Notes under the pieces: generated by a model
Databases searched by the model: none
The model's input: only the letters and a program-made list of their open reading frames with translations
Told to the model about the DNA's origin: nothing
Shown: one piece after another, positions 21,908-34,490 of the stretch
How the letters are laid out: every line of letters begins with the position of its first letter
Position numbering within the stretch: the first letter of the stretch is position 1
NCBI RefSeq assembly: GCF_030272615.1
Contig: NC_081412.1
Location: 687,390,583 to 687,450,582, forward strand
Source of the DNA: Cryptomeria japonica
Taxonomy: Eukaryota > Streptophyta > Pinopsida > Cupressales > Cupressaceae
Direction of reading: 5' to 3'
Length of the DNA: 60,000 bases
Position numbers and translations under genes: made by a program

Positions 21908-21912
21908 ATTCT

Positions 21913-22882
21913 TGCTGGTGGAGCATTCATCAACACCATTTCCTAATCCTCTGGTGTCCTTGGAGTGCTTTTGCTTCTTCAACATTTTGTCCAAGGCATC
22001 ACTGTTGCCATTAAACCAGATTCTTACCTTGCGCTCGTCTTGACATTTCTCAAGGTCATTTCAAAGATTCTCCATTTCTCCTTCTAGCTGTTGATACTCT
22101 TTATCCTTGGCCTCTAGCTCAAACTCTAGATCTTTACACCGACACTCATTGGTGTCTTCTTGTTGAGTCTTGAATTCTAAGATACATTTCTTAGATTCTT
22201 CAAGGCATCTGATCAACCGGTTTTGTTCCACAATTGCAAGATTCTTGAATAACTTGTATCCATTTCTCACTCTACTAAATTCTTCGAGTGCACTTACAAG
22301 TTCTCCTTCAAGATGAATTTCTTCTTCATCTTCTTCTTCACCTTCACTATCACTGCCAAACACATCATGCCGGTAGGAATGATCTGCATGATCACTCACA
22401 TATGTGTTCTTCTTATCATCTGACTCTTAAGCCATGAAGAGGTGGGTTCCTTCTTCATCATTGCTGCTATTTATCATTAATCTATCTTCATCTGCAGACA
22501 CATGTGTTACATTTGCCTTCTTGCTTGCACAAATCGGTTTTGTAGTGCTAGGCTCATTTCCATAAATCTTCTTCAATCTGTCCCATAAACTCTTTGCCGA
22601 TTTGCATCTGTCAACTTGTGAGGAAACATCATCTGAGAGCCCACATAATATAGCCTTCATTGCTACATCATTGCACCGATATCTTCTTTCTGCTTCTAAA
22701 TCCGTGGGAGGACTAACTTGACTAGGGCAACAATTAACAACAAACATCCACACATCAAACCCTAAAGAGGATAGGTAGACTTCCTTCCTGCAACTCCAAA
22801 CAAAAAAGTTTGAACCATCAAATACAGGAGTAGGGGTTGACACTAAACAAACCATTGTGTTCAAATACCATAATCTACCCAA
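21913..22882 (-). pseudogene. T2 gag, N-terminal half (broken)
   Basis: On the minus strand from 22,882 the frame encodes a Copia-type gag start with FDGSNFFVWSCRKEVYLSSL and a UBN2-like region ending SLWDRLKKIYGNEP. These are typical of the domain that builds Copia particles. A stop at 22,427 interrupts it. The same frame resumes as an acidic segment (SDSEGEEEDEEEIHLEGE) and a long charged, probably coiled-coil helix to 22,061. Another stop follows and the frame then runs to the Gypsy insertion at 21,913. The FDGSN block resembles T1 gag (FDGSNYSFWSVRMEAYLMAL), so T1 and T2 are related. It cannot be translated whole. Confidence 0.8.
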
Positions 22883-22913
22883 GCTAGAGAAAGCTTATCA
22901 ACTAGGAACCTAT

Positions 22914-22925
22914 GCTCTGATACCA
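22914..22925 (-). promoter_or_regulatory. T2 primer-binding site (initiator tRNA-Met type)
   Basis: The minus strand reads TGGTATCAGAGC two bases after the LTR end. This is the standard plant Copia site that pairs with the 3' end of initiator tRNA-Met. Confidence 0.92.
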
Positions 22926-22927
22926 AT

Positions 22928-25070
22928 TGTTGAACACAAGATGCCACTAAGAGGGGAGGGGAGGTGAATCAATGATTTCCAAACTTAACCCTTTTCTATC
23001 CTATGTGTGTATATCAGTTAACTGATCTAACATAAGACAAACATACCAGTTAGATGTGAGAATGACACAAATGCAACCACACATAAAAGGGACATCACAT
23101 AACATCAGATGTACGAGGAAAAACCAAGATGGGAAAAACCTTAGTGAGAAATGCTGCTGGAGTCTACTACTCCAATCCAGCCTCACAATGAAAACCTCAG
23201 TTACAACATTTAGGGCACCAACCCAAGGAGCACCAACCCTTGTACCAAGCTCCAACTCAGTGATTACAAAATCATATGTCAAATACAAAAGTAATCTCCT
23301 TGTTACAAAAGAACTTTGTAACTCTCATGCAAATCTCTCCATAGGTTCTCCTCTATCCAATTCTCTGTCGGTTCTCTGCTCACCTTCTCTTTGCTGCAAC
23401 CATATCTTCTGCTGCAACTCACTCTCTGCTGCAACCTTACCGGTTTAGCCTCCGCTTCTTCTTTGCCAGTACATTGCTCTTTGCCGATTCTCTTCCATCA
23501 CACTGCTGCTAACCACCGCCGATCTTCTTCACTCAGTTAGTTGTCTACTATCTGATTACTGTCGGTTCTCAACTTACCAGTTCTCGCATTGACTATCACT
23601 ATGCTCTTCTCTTTTCTTCAATCTTCTCTAGCTCTTCTTGGCCGGTTCAATCACCACCGGTGCACTCCTCTGTCAGACTTAATGGAAGACTACCGATTAC
23701 CTCACTCTTTCTAGTTGAACTCTTCTAATTGGTTCTCTCTCTCACACTCAGTCTCTTCTCTGATTGTCATTGAGAACTTGACTTATCAGCTCTCTTCACT
23801 AGCTTCACTTTCTTATGCAACAACAACATTTACATCTTTGATTAGCATTCTTATATCCATACTTTCCTGCCTAAACGTGAGTTCAAACATATGCATGCTA
23901 GGGTTTTCGCCATGCACTGAATCTGCATTAGATCTCTTCTATGATCATCATGACATATCATATCCAATCAAATATCATGTTCTTGATAAATGATCAACAC
24001 CCCATCAATGAGCATCGCCATTTTTTTTACCTTGTGTTTCACGTCTTCTATCTTTAGCCGTCGGTAGCATTATTTTTGGCCTTGTGTCTGGTCAATCATG
24101 TGCATGATGTGGTCTCCTTCACCCACTTCGATCTGCTAGATAAGTTTGTCCTGGATCTCTATTGTTTCCTGAATCTCGAGTCGCAATCTTTTGTCATCCT
24201 TCCTCGAGCTTCGCAATCGTCATTCAATGTTGGACCAACCACCAATGACCTCACCGACACACCATACCGACCTGTGCATGCATTCCACTTCAACTCCACG
24301 TGGCCCCTTTTGTTGACATCCCTCTTTGCTAGGTCTTCTGTGTCGGTCTAGATAAGATCACTGACCAACCACACAACCAATTTCATCTACTGGTTCACAA
24401 ACCCTGCCGGTTATACCCTAACTGGTCCATCTTCAACCTTGCACTTTGCTTCTCTTTCGATGGAACACCTAAACCGATCAACACTCTGGTCAACCTACCT
24501 CATGCAAATCTTCAATAGATTAGAGCCTCCCACTTCTGCACCTTGTCAGATTTACCGGTGGACATACCGGTAGCCACCTTGATGACACTATGTCACCGGC
24601 CTTCACCAATCTCCATCTGTCTGCATCTTTGGCAACACCTTTCTCCATTTTCAATCTGGTTGCTCTCTTTGTCTACGACTGCTTCAACTTTGCCTTCTGC
24701 ACCACTAGACCGATTCTCCTATTAACAGGTCTATCAAAGTGACAAACATATCCTTCCTTCAATGTACTGGCAACATTTCATATCTACCTAGCTAATCGAG
24801 TGCATATCTCTGATCTCATACACTTAAGGCAACTTAGAGTTTCACTGATTGATCCGGTGTGAGCCTTCAATCCTTGCCTCCTACTCTTCTGTCTTATCTT
24901 GGAGGACTATGATGCATTCCATGTATAAGAGGAGATAAGCTCCACTTACTGGTAGGAGTGGATCCTTGTCATCTGCATCCAACATTGCACCAATATGGCT
25001 TCCCTGTTTGAGCAGGCATATCTTCAAATAGGCACATGTGATCCGATTGGGCATACTCTCTGAGAGTCTT
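22928..25070 (-). repeat. T2 5' LTR, larger piece
   Basis: This aligns along its whole length with 11,500-13,665, beginning TGTTGAACACAAGATGCC. It is cut at 25,070 by T3. The matching intact LTR reads TCTGAGAGTCTTCTCATCAA at this point, so the cut site is exact to a few bases. Confidence 0.92.
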
Positions 25071-26558
25071 TGTTAGTAAGATGAGAAGGGGGGGGGGTGA
25101 ATCATAAAAAATCAATAATCAATGTATTCATCAGATTCAACCTCGGTAGCCTTTACTGATATGCAACTATGACTGTAAATCATTCAAACTCATAAACAGA
25201 TACACTTAAAACATCATAAGACATTTAACACCAGATTTAACGTGGAAACCCAAATAGGGAAAAACCACTGTGGGATTTCAGACCCACTAAGAAATATACC
25301 CTTCTAGAGTATGCTCGGTTAAAAGCCAATCCTGTTACAGATTATATAAACACATTGCTAGATGTGACCCCGTTAAGGGATTTCCCTCAAACTTGTTAGA
25401 ATCTTGCACTTTGTTAGAAGTGACCTTGTCAAAGGATTTCAAACACTCATTCAGAATGTTACCTTGCTAGAGGATTTACAAATAAGATTGTTAGGTCCAC
25501 TCGGTTAAGAGATTTCCTGTCACTTACAAAATAAATAACAGTATAAAATATATCTGCAACTTCACATCTGAAATGCTAAAGCAAATTCTATGTGCTCAAA
25601 ATAATCTTGTCATAAGACTTATCTTGCTCCTTCCTGGGCTTCTCAATCTGTTCTTTAATCAGATATTCAATCTTCTGTGCTCGGTGATCACTACTCTAGT
25701 ATCACTGTTCTTCTATTTGCCCGCATATATTGTTCATCAACAATTTTCTTATTTATAAACAATTCCTAACCGCTAAATCTCCTTGATCACATTTCCCATG
25801 ATCAATCCTAGCAATCAGATCTTCAAACTTGACTAGGTTCATTGTATCTTTCGATCTGAAAATGTTTTATCTCGCCTTGGAACTTGTATTCCTTCCTTGG
25901 AACTTGTGCTAGGTTATGACCGTTCAATCTACGTTGTAGATCTAACTCCTGTATTTTCATTGTCGTAGATCTTCAACAAACTTCTTGCACAACATACCAA
26001 TCATCTATACATCTCCAGCTCATTGGCATCCTTCATTTAATAATGCTTTTATCCATCCAATGCATTCTGTTATTACTCGGTTGTTACTCGGTAAATACTA
26101 AACCTTTACTTGGTAGATATTCTGCCTTCTTTAACCAATATCAATAACCTTAGTGTTTACTGACTAGCTTCATGCTCAGTAACATAGAACAATATCAAAC
26201 CTTAACTCATCTATTGAATGAAATCTTTTCTCATTCTTAGAATACTCATATATAGGATATCAAAATAATCAAAACAACAAAATCTCATCATTGTCTAACT
26301 CGGTAATAGTTGCCCATTGAATAACTTATTACTCCCCTTCATTTTCATTCTTTCTGTGTCACTTACCAACATCTTTATACTTATCAAAACATACTCATTA
26401 AGATATGGCAACATCATACTGAATCAGAAAATCAATTGCTTGACATCAATGACAAAATAATATTATTAAGACAGTAATCATCCTTTCTGAGTTATATCCA
26501 CAATCTTCAACAACCTTCTCAATATCCTCATACCAACAAACTTACTGGAACGCCAACA
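25071..26558 (-). repeat. T3 LTR A (3' end of unit 1)
   Basis: On the plus strand it runs from TGTTAGTAAGATGAG, through a poly-G run at about 25,088, to CTGGAACGCCAACA. It is a close match to LTR B. CTCGGT motifs are frequent. Confidence 0.92.
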
Positions 26559-26977
26559 ATCTCCCTTTGTGAAATGCTAACAATCTCCCCCTTTGGCATT
26601 GATGGCAAAACCAACTTTTAATGGCAATACCAACTTGATTTTATTTCAATTGATTTGGATTCGGAAAGCTGTTAATCTTCTCCTGTTATCCTTGAATTCT
26701 CCCCCAGTCATTAGTCTTCTCCCATCTTCACCTATTAGTCTTCTCCCCCTTTTGACAACAATGCCAAAAAGTAAAACTAATTCATGATTTCTTCCACTGT
26801 GAAATAATTTTCTTGCTGAAAATACAAATGTATCATCTCAGTCTCGGTCAGAGCAACTTGTCTTCAATCACTTTTTCCTGCACAACTTTAGGTAACCTCC
26901 TAAAGTGTGTAAATCAACATCAAATCATAAATAGTTATTCTATAGATTCATAGAATTGATGCTTTCAACGAACTTTG
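26559..26977 (-). promoter_or_regulatory. T3 unit 1 polypurine tracts and 3' leader
   Basis: The minus strand has two tracts. AAAGGGAGAT (26,559-26,568) abuts the LTR, and CCAAAGGGGGAGAT (26,583-26,596), 24 bp away, is followed by a second TGTTAGCATT start-like sequence. The rest is AT-rich untranslated DNA up to the RNase H stop at 26,978. Confidence 0.75.
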
Positions 26978-29900
26978 TCAGTGAGTACTAGATAGGGGTA
27001 GGACCCCTAACTTACTTATGAGATACTCAAAAGTGTCCTTTGGCAGTGGCTTTGTGAAAATGTCTGCTATTTGTTCCTTTGAACTAATATATTCCAGCAC
27101 AACTTTCTTCTCTTGAAATTCTTCTCTGAGATAATGATACTTTATAGAGATATGCTTTGTCTTAGAATTCATTACCAGATTCTTTGAAATGTTAATGGCA
27201 CTAGTATTATCACAGAATATAGTTACTGGCTCGATAATTTTCTCATTCATACCTTCCAATAGCTGTTTGATCCATGCTATATTGGTACAATTCAATGTTG
27301 CAGTGACATATTCAACTTCAACTGTTGACTGTGAAATGCATCATTGTTTCTTGCTAAGCCAACTTACTAGTCTGTCTCCCAGAAAGAAAGCTGCACCGCT
27401 TGTGCTTTTCCTATCATCAATGTTTCCTGCCCAATCAACATCTGTGTAGAATTTTAAGTCAAAATCATTCCTCTTTTTATACACTAAACCATAATCTTCA
27501 GTGCCTCTTAAGTATCTAAAAATTCTCTTGATTGCTGTCATATGGGTTTCTTTGGGATCTGTAGAAAATCTTGCAACTATACCTACTGCATGTGCTATAT
27601 CCGGTCTGCTATGAACCACATATTGCAACATCCAATCATAGATCGATAAAGTGTCTCATCAATAGATGCAGATTCATCGCTCTTTGATAGTTTACAATTG
27701 GTAGTCATAGGAGTACTTACAGGTTTAGAATCCTCCATTCCAAATTTCTTCAAGATTTCCTTTATATACTTGGATTGAGTAATGAAAATCTCATTTTTCA
27801 TTTGCAGTATCTGTAAACCTATAAAATACTTTATTTCACCGATTAATGACATCTCAAGTTCTTTGCACATTTCATTTCCAAAGTTATTGCATAAAGAGTC
27901 ATTTGCACAAAAAATAATATCATCAACAAATATTGCTGAAAGCAGTATTCCATTGTCTTCATCATTCTTCATATACATGTTGCTGTTTTCACTTGTCCTT
28001 ATAAATCCAATCTTGATTAATTAATAGTGCAGTCTTTCATACCATGCTCTAGGTGCTTGCTTTAGACCATATAAAGCTTTGTTCAACTTACATACCTGAT
28101 CTTTATTCTTGTCTTCAATAATTCCTTTAGGCTATTCAATATAAACTTCTTCTTCTAGTATACCATTTAAAAATGCAGATTTAACATCCATTTGATATAC
28201 CTTGAAATTTTTGTAAGCAACATATGCCAACAATGTTCTCACTCCTTCAAGTCTTGCCACAGGTGCAAAAGTCTCACCATAATCTATTCCTTCTTCTTGA
28301 GCATAACCTTTGAAAACTAGTCTTGCTTTATTCCGAATGACCTCTCCTTTTTCATTTAGCTTGTTTATGAAAATCCACTTTATACCGATTACATTTTTCT
28401 CTTTTGGTCTTGGGACCAGTGTCCATGTTTCATTCTTCTTGATTTATTCAATCTCTTCTATCATAGCATTTACCCAATCTTCATTACTAAATGCCTCTTT
28501 TACTATTCTAGATTCAAATTCAGATATCAGACATGTGTTTTGTCTCAGTTTGTTCCTTGTCATCACTGGATCATCCTTATCTCCTATAATTTGACTTGAT
28601 GCATGATTTCTTCTGACATACTTGGCTAATATAGGCTCGGTAGGCTCTGTATGATCTTCTTCATCACTCAGTAACTGGGCATTTTCGTCATTTTCTTCAT
28701 CAAATTTCTCAGTAGGACTTCTCAGTTGAACATATACAAACTCTTCATAATCTTCTGGTTCTTTGGAATTTACTTCATCATTTCTTTCTGCAAATTCATC
28801 AATTTTCAGATTTGCACTTTCCACTATTTTGTTAGATTATTTGATCAAACATTTAAATGCTTTACTTATAGAAGAATAACCAAGAAATGTTCCTTCCTTT
28901 CTTTTCTGATCAAACTTTCCATTTCTGTCATCTTTGTGAGCATAACATCTACTTCCAAATATTTTAAAGTAACTTACATTAGGTTTCTTGTCATACCATA
29001 TTTCATACCGTGTCTTCAAAGTTCCTTTCTTTAGTTGTACTCCATTCAGGGTGTAAACTATAGTGCTGATCGCTTCTCTCCAAAACGTTTGAGGTACCCT
29101 CTTTTCTATCATCAGGGTTCTGGCACAATCTACAATTAATCTGTTTCTTCTTTCAGTTATCCCATTTTGCTGAGGTGTTCTCAGTGCAGACACTTGTCTC
29201 TTTATACCATGACCATTGCAAAATAGGTTAAATTTATCAGAAATGAATTCTCCTCCTCTTTCAGACCTTAGACATTTCAACTGTCTTCCTGTTTCTTTTT
29301 CAACTCTAGCCTTGTACCATTTGAACATTTGAAAGGCTTCTGATTTCTCTTTTAAAAACATAATTGACATCATCCTTGAGTAATCATCCACAAATAATAT
29401 AAAGTATTTATCACCATAATAACTTTGAAATTTCATAGGACCACAGAGATCAGTGTGCACAAGATCTAAAATTCCTTTAGAAGTGTAGGGCTTGCTTGTA
29501 AATCTTGACTTTGTCATCTTACCCATCTGGCATCCTCAGTATATTGCATTCTCAGGTTTTTGCAAGCTCGGTAGACCTCTTACTCGGTGCTTCTTACTTA
29601 TTTTGATCAGGTTATCAAAATTTACATGACAAAACTTTTTATGCCATAACTAGGTATCTTCTATTTTAGCATACAGACAATTGTTCTGAGTTGAGTCAAG
29701 ATGAAATGTATTACCTTTTGTTTGTGTCTCGGTAGCAGCCAACTTTCCACTTTTGTCATGAACTTTGACACTTCCTTTCTGAAATTCTATTCGGTAGCCT
29801 GTATTGTTTAGCTTTGCTACACTCAACAAATTGTATTTCAAACCTTCAACCCAATATACATCATCACATTTAGCATTATCAAGAAGTGTGATAGAACCTT

Positions 29901-29994
29901 TACCTTTCACTGGACATGGTGCATCATTACCAAATCTTACATAACCTCCATCATAGTCTTCTAATTTAACAAACTTGTATTTATCACCTGTCAT
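26978..29994 (-). pseudogene. T3 unit 1 pol (integrase, reverse transcriptase, RNase H; broken)
   Basis: Reading down the minus strand, the GAG-pre-integrase part (29,994-29,650) is followed by a TGG-to-TAG stop. The integrase (29,526-28,837) has HTDLCGPMKF, DDYSRM and TPQQNGITERRNR, supplying a D-D-E set. A variable acidic linker (28,824-28,444) leads to reverse transcriptase in pieces, with FVDDIIF at about 27,920 where YVDD is usual. Ty1-type RNase H ends near 26,978 with SKTKHISIKYHYLRE and DIFTKPLPKD. It would copy and integrate the element, but several stops and at least one frameshift (about 27,610) break it. Confidence 0.88.
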
Positions 29995-30006
29995 GTGATG
30001 TGAATA

Positions 30007-31164
30007 TCAACTATCTATGATCCAAGAATCATTTTTATTTATGTGAGATATCCAGGTTTTTTCCTCATACCTTTCTTCATCTGATCCATCTTTGATAGCC
30101 ACATATACAACTTCCTCTGTCTCAGTCCCATCAGATTTTTCATCGTTGGATTCCTCATCAGCTACTAAGCATGTCTTTCTATCTCTCCTTTTCAAGTCTC
30201 GGTGTCCTATGTATTGGTTGTCTTTCTGTCTGTCATCTCGGTATTCTTTCTTTTCACTAGATTCTTTGTCAGGACAGTTAGAAGCCATATGTCCTATTCT
30301 ATCACAGTTAAAACATTTTAAAGGTAACTTTCCTTTATACTTACCTTTGCCTCTTGGTAATCTTCTGGCTAATAATGCTTCAAACTCTTCTTGCTCTCTG
30401 ATTTCCTCATATAGTTTGTGTACCTCTTCCATGTTTTTGCGAAATCTCTCACTTGCTCCACTGTGATTTCCTTCAGTGTACTTATACATTCTATCATTGT
30501 AATCATCAGATTCACCAAGATGAAAAGAACTGAATGCAAATTCAACTTTATTTACCAAAGACCCAATGTTATCAAAATTACTTAACTCAAATGCATGTAG
30601 CTTACCGATAGTAGCATCCAAAGAGACTGACATGTTTGGTACAAATCTTAATTCATTGATCATAGAGACTCGAATGGCATAAGCAGGTAGAAGTGTTCTG
30701 AGCAACTTACTTGTTACATCCTTTTCTTCAATAGTTCCTCCTACTCCTTTGATTTGATTGACAATTTCCTTTAACCTTGTACTGTATTGGGTTATGTTCT
30801 CACCTTCATTCATTCTCATGGATTCAAGTTGACCTCGTAGACTATCTACTTTTTCTCTCTGAACATGTTCATCACCACCATACACAGATATAAGCTTGTT
30901 CCACATTGCTTTGGCATCAATGCAGCCTTCTAGATCATTAAACTCTGAGTCGGTTAATGCTGATGTTATTTCAATCATTGCTTGAATATGTTCTTGCTTT
31001 GCCTTTATCTCTTCCATTGTCATCGGTTAGGTGCCAGGTGCAATGTAATCATTCTCCAGATAATATGTTGCATATTCTCCTATTCCTGATAAGTACAACT
31101 TCATCCTTTTCTGCCATGTGGAGAAACTAGACTTGTTCAGCTTTGCTGATTCCCTTTTATACAT
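30007..31164 (-). pseudogene. T3 unit 1 gag with zinc knuckle (one stop)
   Basis: The frame can be read from the ATG at 31,164. After about 45 residues a TAA at roughly 31,028 interrupts it, and 338 residues then run from 31,023. The capsid-like region contains AMWNKLISVYGGDE and a knuckle CFNCDRIGHMASNC near 30,310-30,270 that is complete. The tail reaches the protease start WIIDS, where a TGA replaces the expected Gly codon of the D-S-G active site. Gag would form the particle. Apart from the two stops this is the better preserved gag of the two T3 units. Confidence 0.85.
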
Positions 31165-31213
31165 CTTCGGATCTTGCCTCAAGTACCTTTAAATTTTTCT
31201 TCCAGAGTCCAAA

Positions 31214-31225
31214 GCTCTAATACCA
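31214..31225 (-). promoter_or_regulatory. T3 unit 1 primer-binding site
   Basis: The minus strand reads TGGTATTAGAGC two bases after the LTR. It differs by one base from the initiator tRNA-Met type site found in T2, and the spacing is identical. Confidence 0.88.
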
Positions 31226-31227
31226 AT

Positions 31228-32705
31228 TGTTAGTAAGATGAGAGGGGGGGGGGGGTGAATCATAAAAACTCAATATCAATGTATTTATCAGATTCAACCT
31301 CGGTAGCCTTTACTGATATGCAACTATGGCTGTAAATCATTCAAACTCATAAACAGATACACTTAAAACATCATAACACATTTAACACCAGATTTAACGT
31401 GGAAACCCAAATAGGGAAAAACCACTGTGGGATTTCGGACCCACTAAGAAATATACCCTTCTCGAGTATGCTCAGTTAAAAGCCAATCCTGTTACAGATT
31501 ACATAAACATATTGCTAGATGTGACTCGGTTAAGGGATTTCCCTCAGACTTGTTATAATCTTGTACTTTGTTAGAAGTGACCTTGTCAAAGGATTTTAAA
31601 CACTCATTCAGAATGTTACCTTGCTAGAGGATTTACAAATAAGACTGTTAGGTCCACTCGGTTAAGAGATTTCCTATCACTTACAAAATAAATAATAGTA
31701 TAAAATATATCTGCAACTTCACATCTGAAATGCTAAAGCAGACTCTATGTGCTCAAAATAATCTTGTCATAAGACTTATCTTGCTCCTTGCTGGGCTTCT
31801 CAATTTGTTCTTTAATCAGATATTCAATCTTCTATGCTCGGTGATCACTACTATAGTATCACTGATCTTCTATTTGCCCGCATATATTGTTCATCAATAA
31901 TTTTCTTATTTATAAACGATTCCTAACCACTTAATCTCCTTGATCACATTTCCCATGATCAATCTTAGCCATCAAATCTTCAAAATTGACTAGGTTCATT
32001 GTATCCTTCGATCTAAAAATGTTATATCTTGCCTTGGAACTTGTATTCCTTCCTTGGAACTTGTGCTAGGTTATGACCGTTCAATCTGCGCTGTAGATCT
32101 AACTCCTATGTTTTCATTGTCGTAGATCTTCAACAAACTTCTTGCACGACATACCAATCATCTATACATCTCCAACTCATTGGCATCCTTCATTTAATAA
32201 TGCTTTTATCCATCCAATGCATTCTGTTATTACTCGGTAAATACTGAACCTTTACTCAGTAGGTATTCTGCCTTTCTTTAACCGATATCGATAACCTTAG
32301 TGTTTACCGACTAGCTTCATGCTCAATAACATAGAACAATATCAAACCTTAACTCATCTATTGAATGAAATCTTTTCTCATTCTTAGAGTGCTCATATAT
32401 AGGATCTCAAAATAATCAAAACAACAAAATCTCATCATTGTCTAACTCAGTAATAGTTGCCCATTGAATAACTTATTACTCCCCTTCATTTTCATTCTTT
32501 CTGTGTCACTTACTGATATCTTTATACTTATCAAAACATACTCATTAAGATATGGCAACATCATACTGAATCAGAAAATCAATTGCTTGACATCAATGAC
32601 AAAATAATATTATTAAGATAGTAATCATCCTTTCTGAGTTATATCCACAATCTTCAACAACCTTCTCAATATCCTCATACCAACAAACTTACTGGAATGC
32701 CAACA
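31228..32705 (-). repeat. T3 LTR B (shared middle LTR)
   Basis: It serves as 5' LTR for unit 1 (primer site on its left) and as 3' LTR for unit 2 (polypurine tract on its right). It begins TGTTAGTAAGATGAGAGG and ends CTGGAATGCCAACA, 1,478 bp. Confidence 0.92.
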
Positions 32706-33123
32706 ATCTCCCTTTGTGAAATGCTAACAATCTCCCCCTTTGGTATTGATGGAAAAACCAACTTTTAATGGCAATACCAACTTGATTTTATTTCAATTGA
32801 TTTGGATTCGGAAAGCTGTTAATCTTCTCCTGTTATCCTTGAATTCTCCCCCAGTCATTAGTCTTCTCCCATATTCACCTGTTAGTCTTCTCCCCCTTTT
32901 GACAACAATGCCAAAAAGTAAAACTAATTCATGATTTCTTTCTCTGTGAAGTAATTTTTTTGCTGAAAATTCAATGTATCATCTCAGTCTCGGTTAGAGC
33001 AACTTGTCTTCAATCACTATTTTCTGCACAACTTTAGGTAACCTCCTAAAGTGTGTAAATCAGTGTCAACTCATAAATAGTTATTCTATAGATTCATAGA
33101 ATTGATGCTTTCACCGAACTCCG
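32706..33123 (-). promoter_or_regulatory. T3 unit 2 polypurine tracts and 3' leader
   Basis: The same duplicated arrangement as in unit 1 is present: AAAGGGAGAT at 32,706-32,715 next to the LTR and CCAAAGGGGGAGAT at 32,730-32,743. This shows the doubled tract predates the two copies. Confidence 0.75.
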
Positions 33124-34407
33124 TCAGTGAGTGCTAGATAGGGGTAGGACCCCTAACTTACTTATGAGATACTCAAAAGTGTCCTTTGGCAGTGGCTTTG
33201 TGAAAATGTCTGCTATTTGTTCCTTTGAACTAATATATTCCAATGCAACTTTCTTCTCTTGAAATTCTTCTCTGAGATAATGATACTTTATAGAGATATG
33301 CTTTGTCTTAGAATGCATTACCATATTCTTTGAAATGTTAATGGCCCTAGTATTATCACAGATTATAGTTACTGGCTTGATAACTTTCTCATTCATACCT
33401 TCCAACAGTTGTTTGATCCATGCTATATTGGTACAATTCAATGCTGCAACGACATATTCAGCTTCAACTATTGATTGTGAAATGCATCCTTGTTTCTTGC
33501 TAAGCCAACTTAATAGTCTATCTCCCAGAAAGAAAGCTCCATCGATTGTGCTTTTCCTATCATCAATGTTTCCCGCCGAATCAACATCAGTGTAGACTTT
33601 TAAGTCAAAATCATTCCTCTTTTTATACACTAAACCATAATCTTCAGTACCTCTTAAGTATCTAAAAATTCTCTTGATTGCTGTCATATGGGTTTCTTTG
33701 GGATCGGTAAAAAATCTTGCAACTATACCTACTACATATGCTATATCCGGTCTGCTGTGAACCACATATTGCAACTTTCCAATCATAGATTGGTAAAGTG
33801 TCTCATCAACAGATGCAGATTCATCACTCTTTGATAGTTTACAATTGGTAGTCATAGGAGTACTTACAGGTTTAGAATCCTCCATTCCAAATTTCTTCAA
33901 GATTTCCTTTATATACTTGGATTGAGTAATGAATATTTCATTTTTCAATTGGAATATCTGTAAACCTATAAAATACTTTATTTCACCGATTAATGACATC
34001 TCAAGTTCTTTGCACATTTCATTTCCAAAGTTCTTGCATAAAGAGTCATTTCCACAAAAAATAATATCATCAACAAATATGGCTGAAATTAGTATTCCAT
34101 TGTCTTCATCATTCTTCATATACATGTTGTTGTTTTCACTTGTCCTTATAAATCCAATCTTGATTAAGTAAGAGTGCAGTCTTTCATAAAATGCTCTAGG
34201 TGCTTGCTTTAGACCATATAAAGCTTTGTTCAACTTACATACCTGATCTTTATTCTTGTCTTCAATAAATCCTTCAGGCTGTTCAATATAAACTTCTTCT
34301 TCTAGTATACCATTTAAAAATGCAGATTTAACATCCATTTGATATACCTTGAAATTTTTGTAAGTAGCATATGCCAACAATGTTATCACTCCTTCAAGTC
34401 TTGCCAT
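33124..34407 (-). pseudogene. T3 unit 2 reverse transcriptase and RNase H (427-codon open segment)
   Basis: This is the longest open frame in the stack. The N-terminal part carries the Copia RT blocks [27 protein letters not shown] and FVDDIIFCGND. The RNase H part carries VYTDVDSAGNIDDRKST, with the usual DADWAG altered to DVDSAG, then VEAEYVVAA and DNTRAINISKN, and ends DIFTKPLPKDTFEYLISKLG. It is separated from the upstream integrase frame by a TGA (expected Gly) and a frameshift at about 34,405-34,490. So it lacks the first RT block in frame. Confidence 0.9.
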
Positions 34408-34490
34408 AGGTGAAAAGTCCCACCATAATCTATTCCTTCTTCTTGAGCATAACCTTTGGAAACTAGTCTTGCTTTATTCTGAATTACCTC

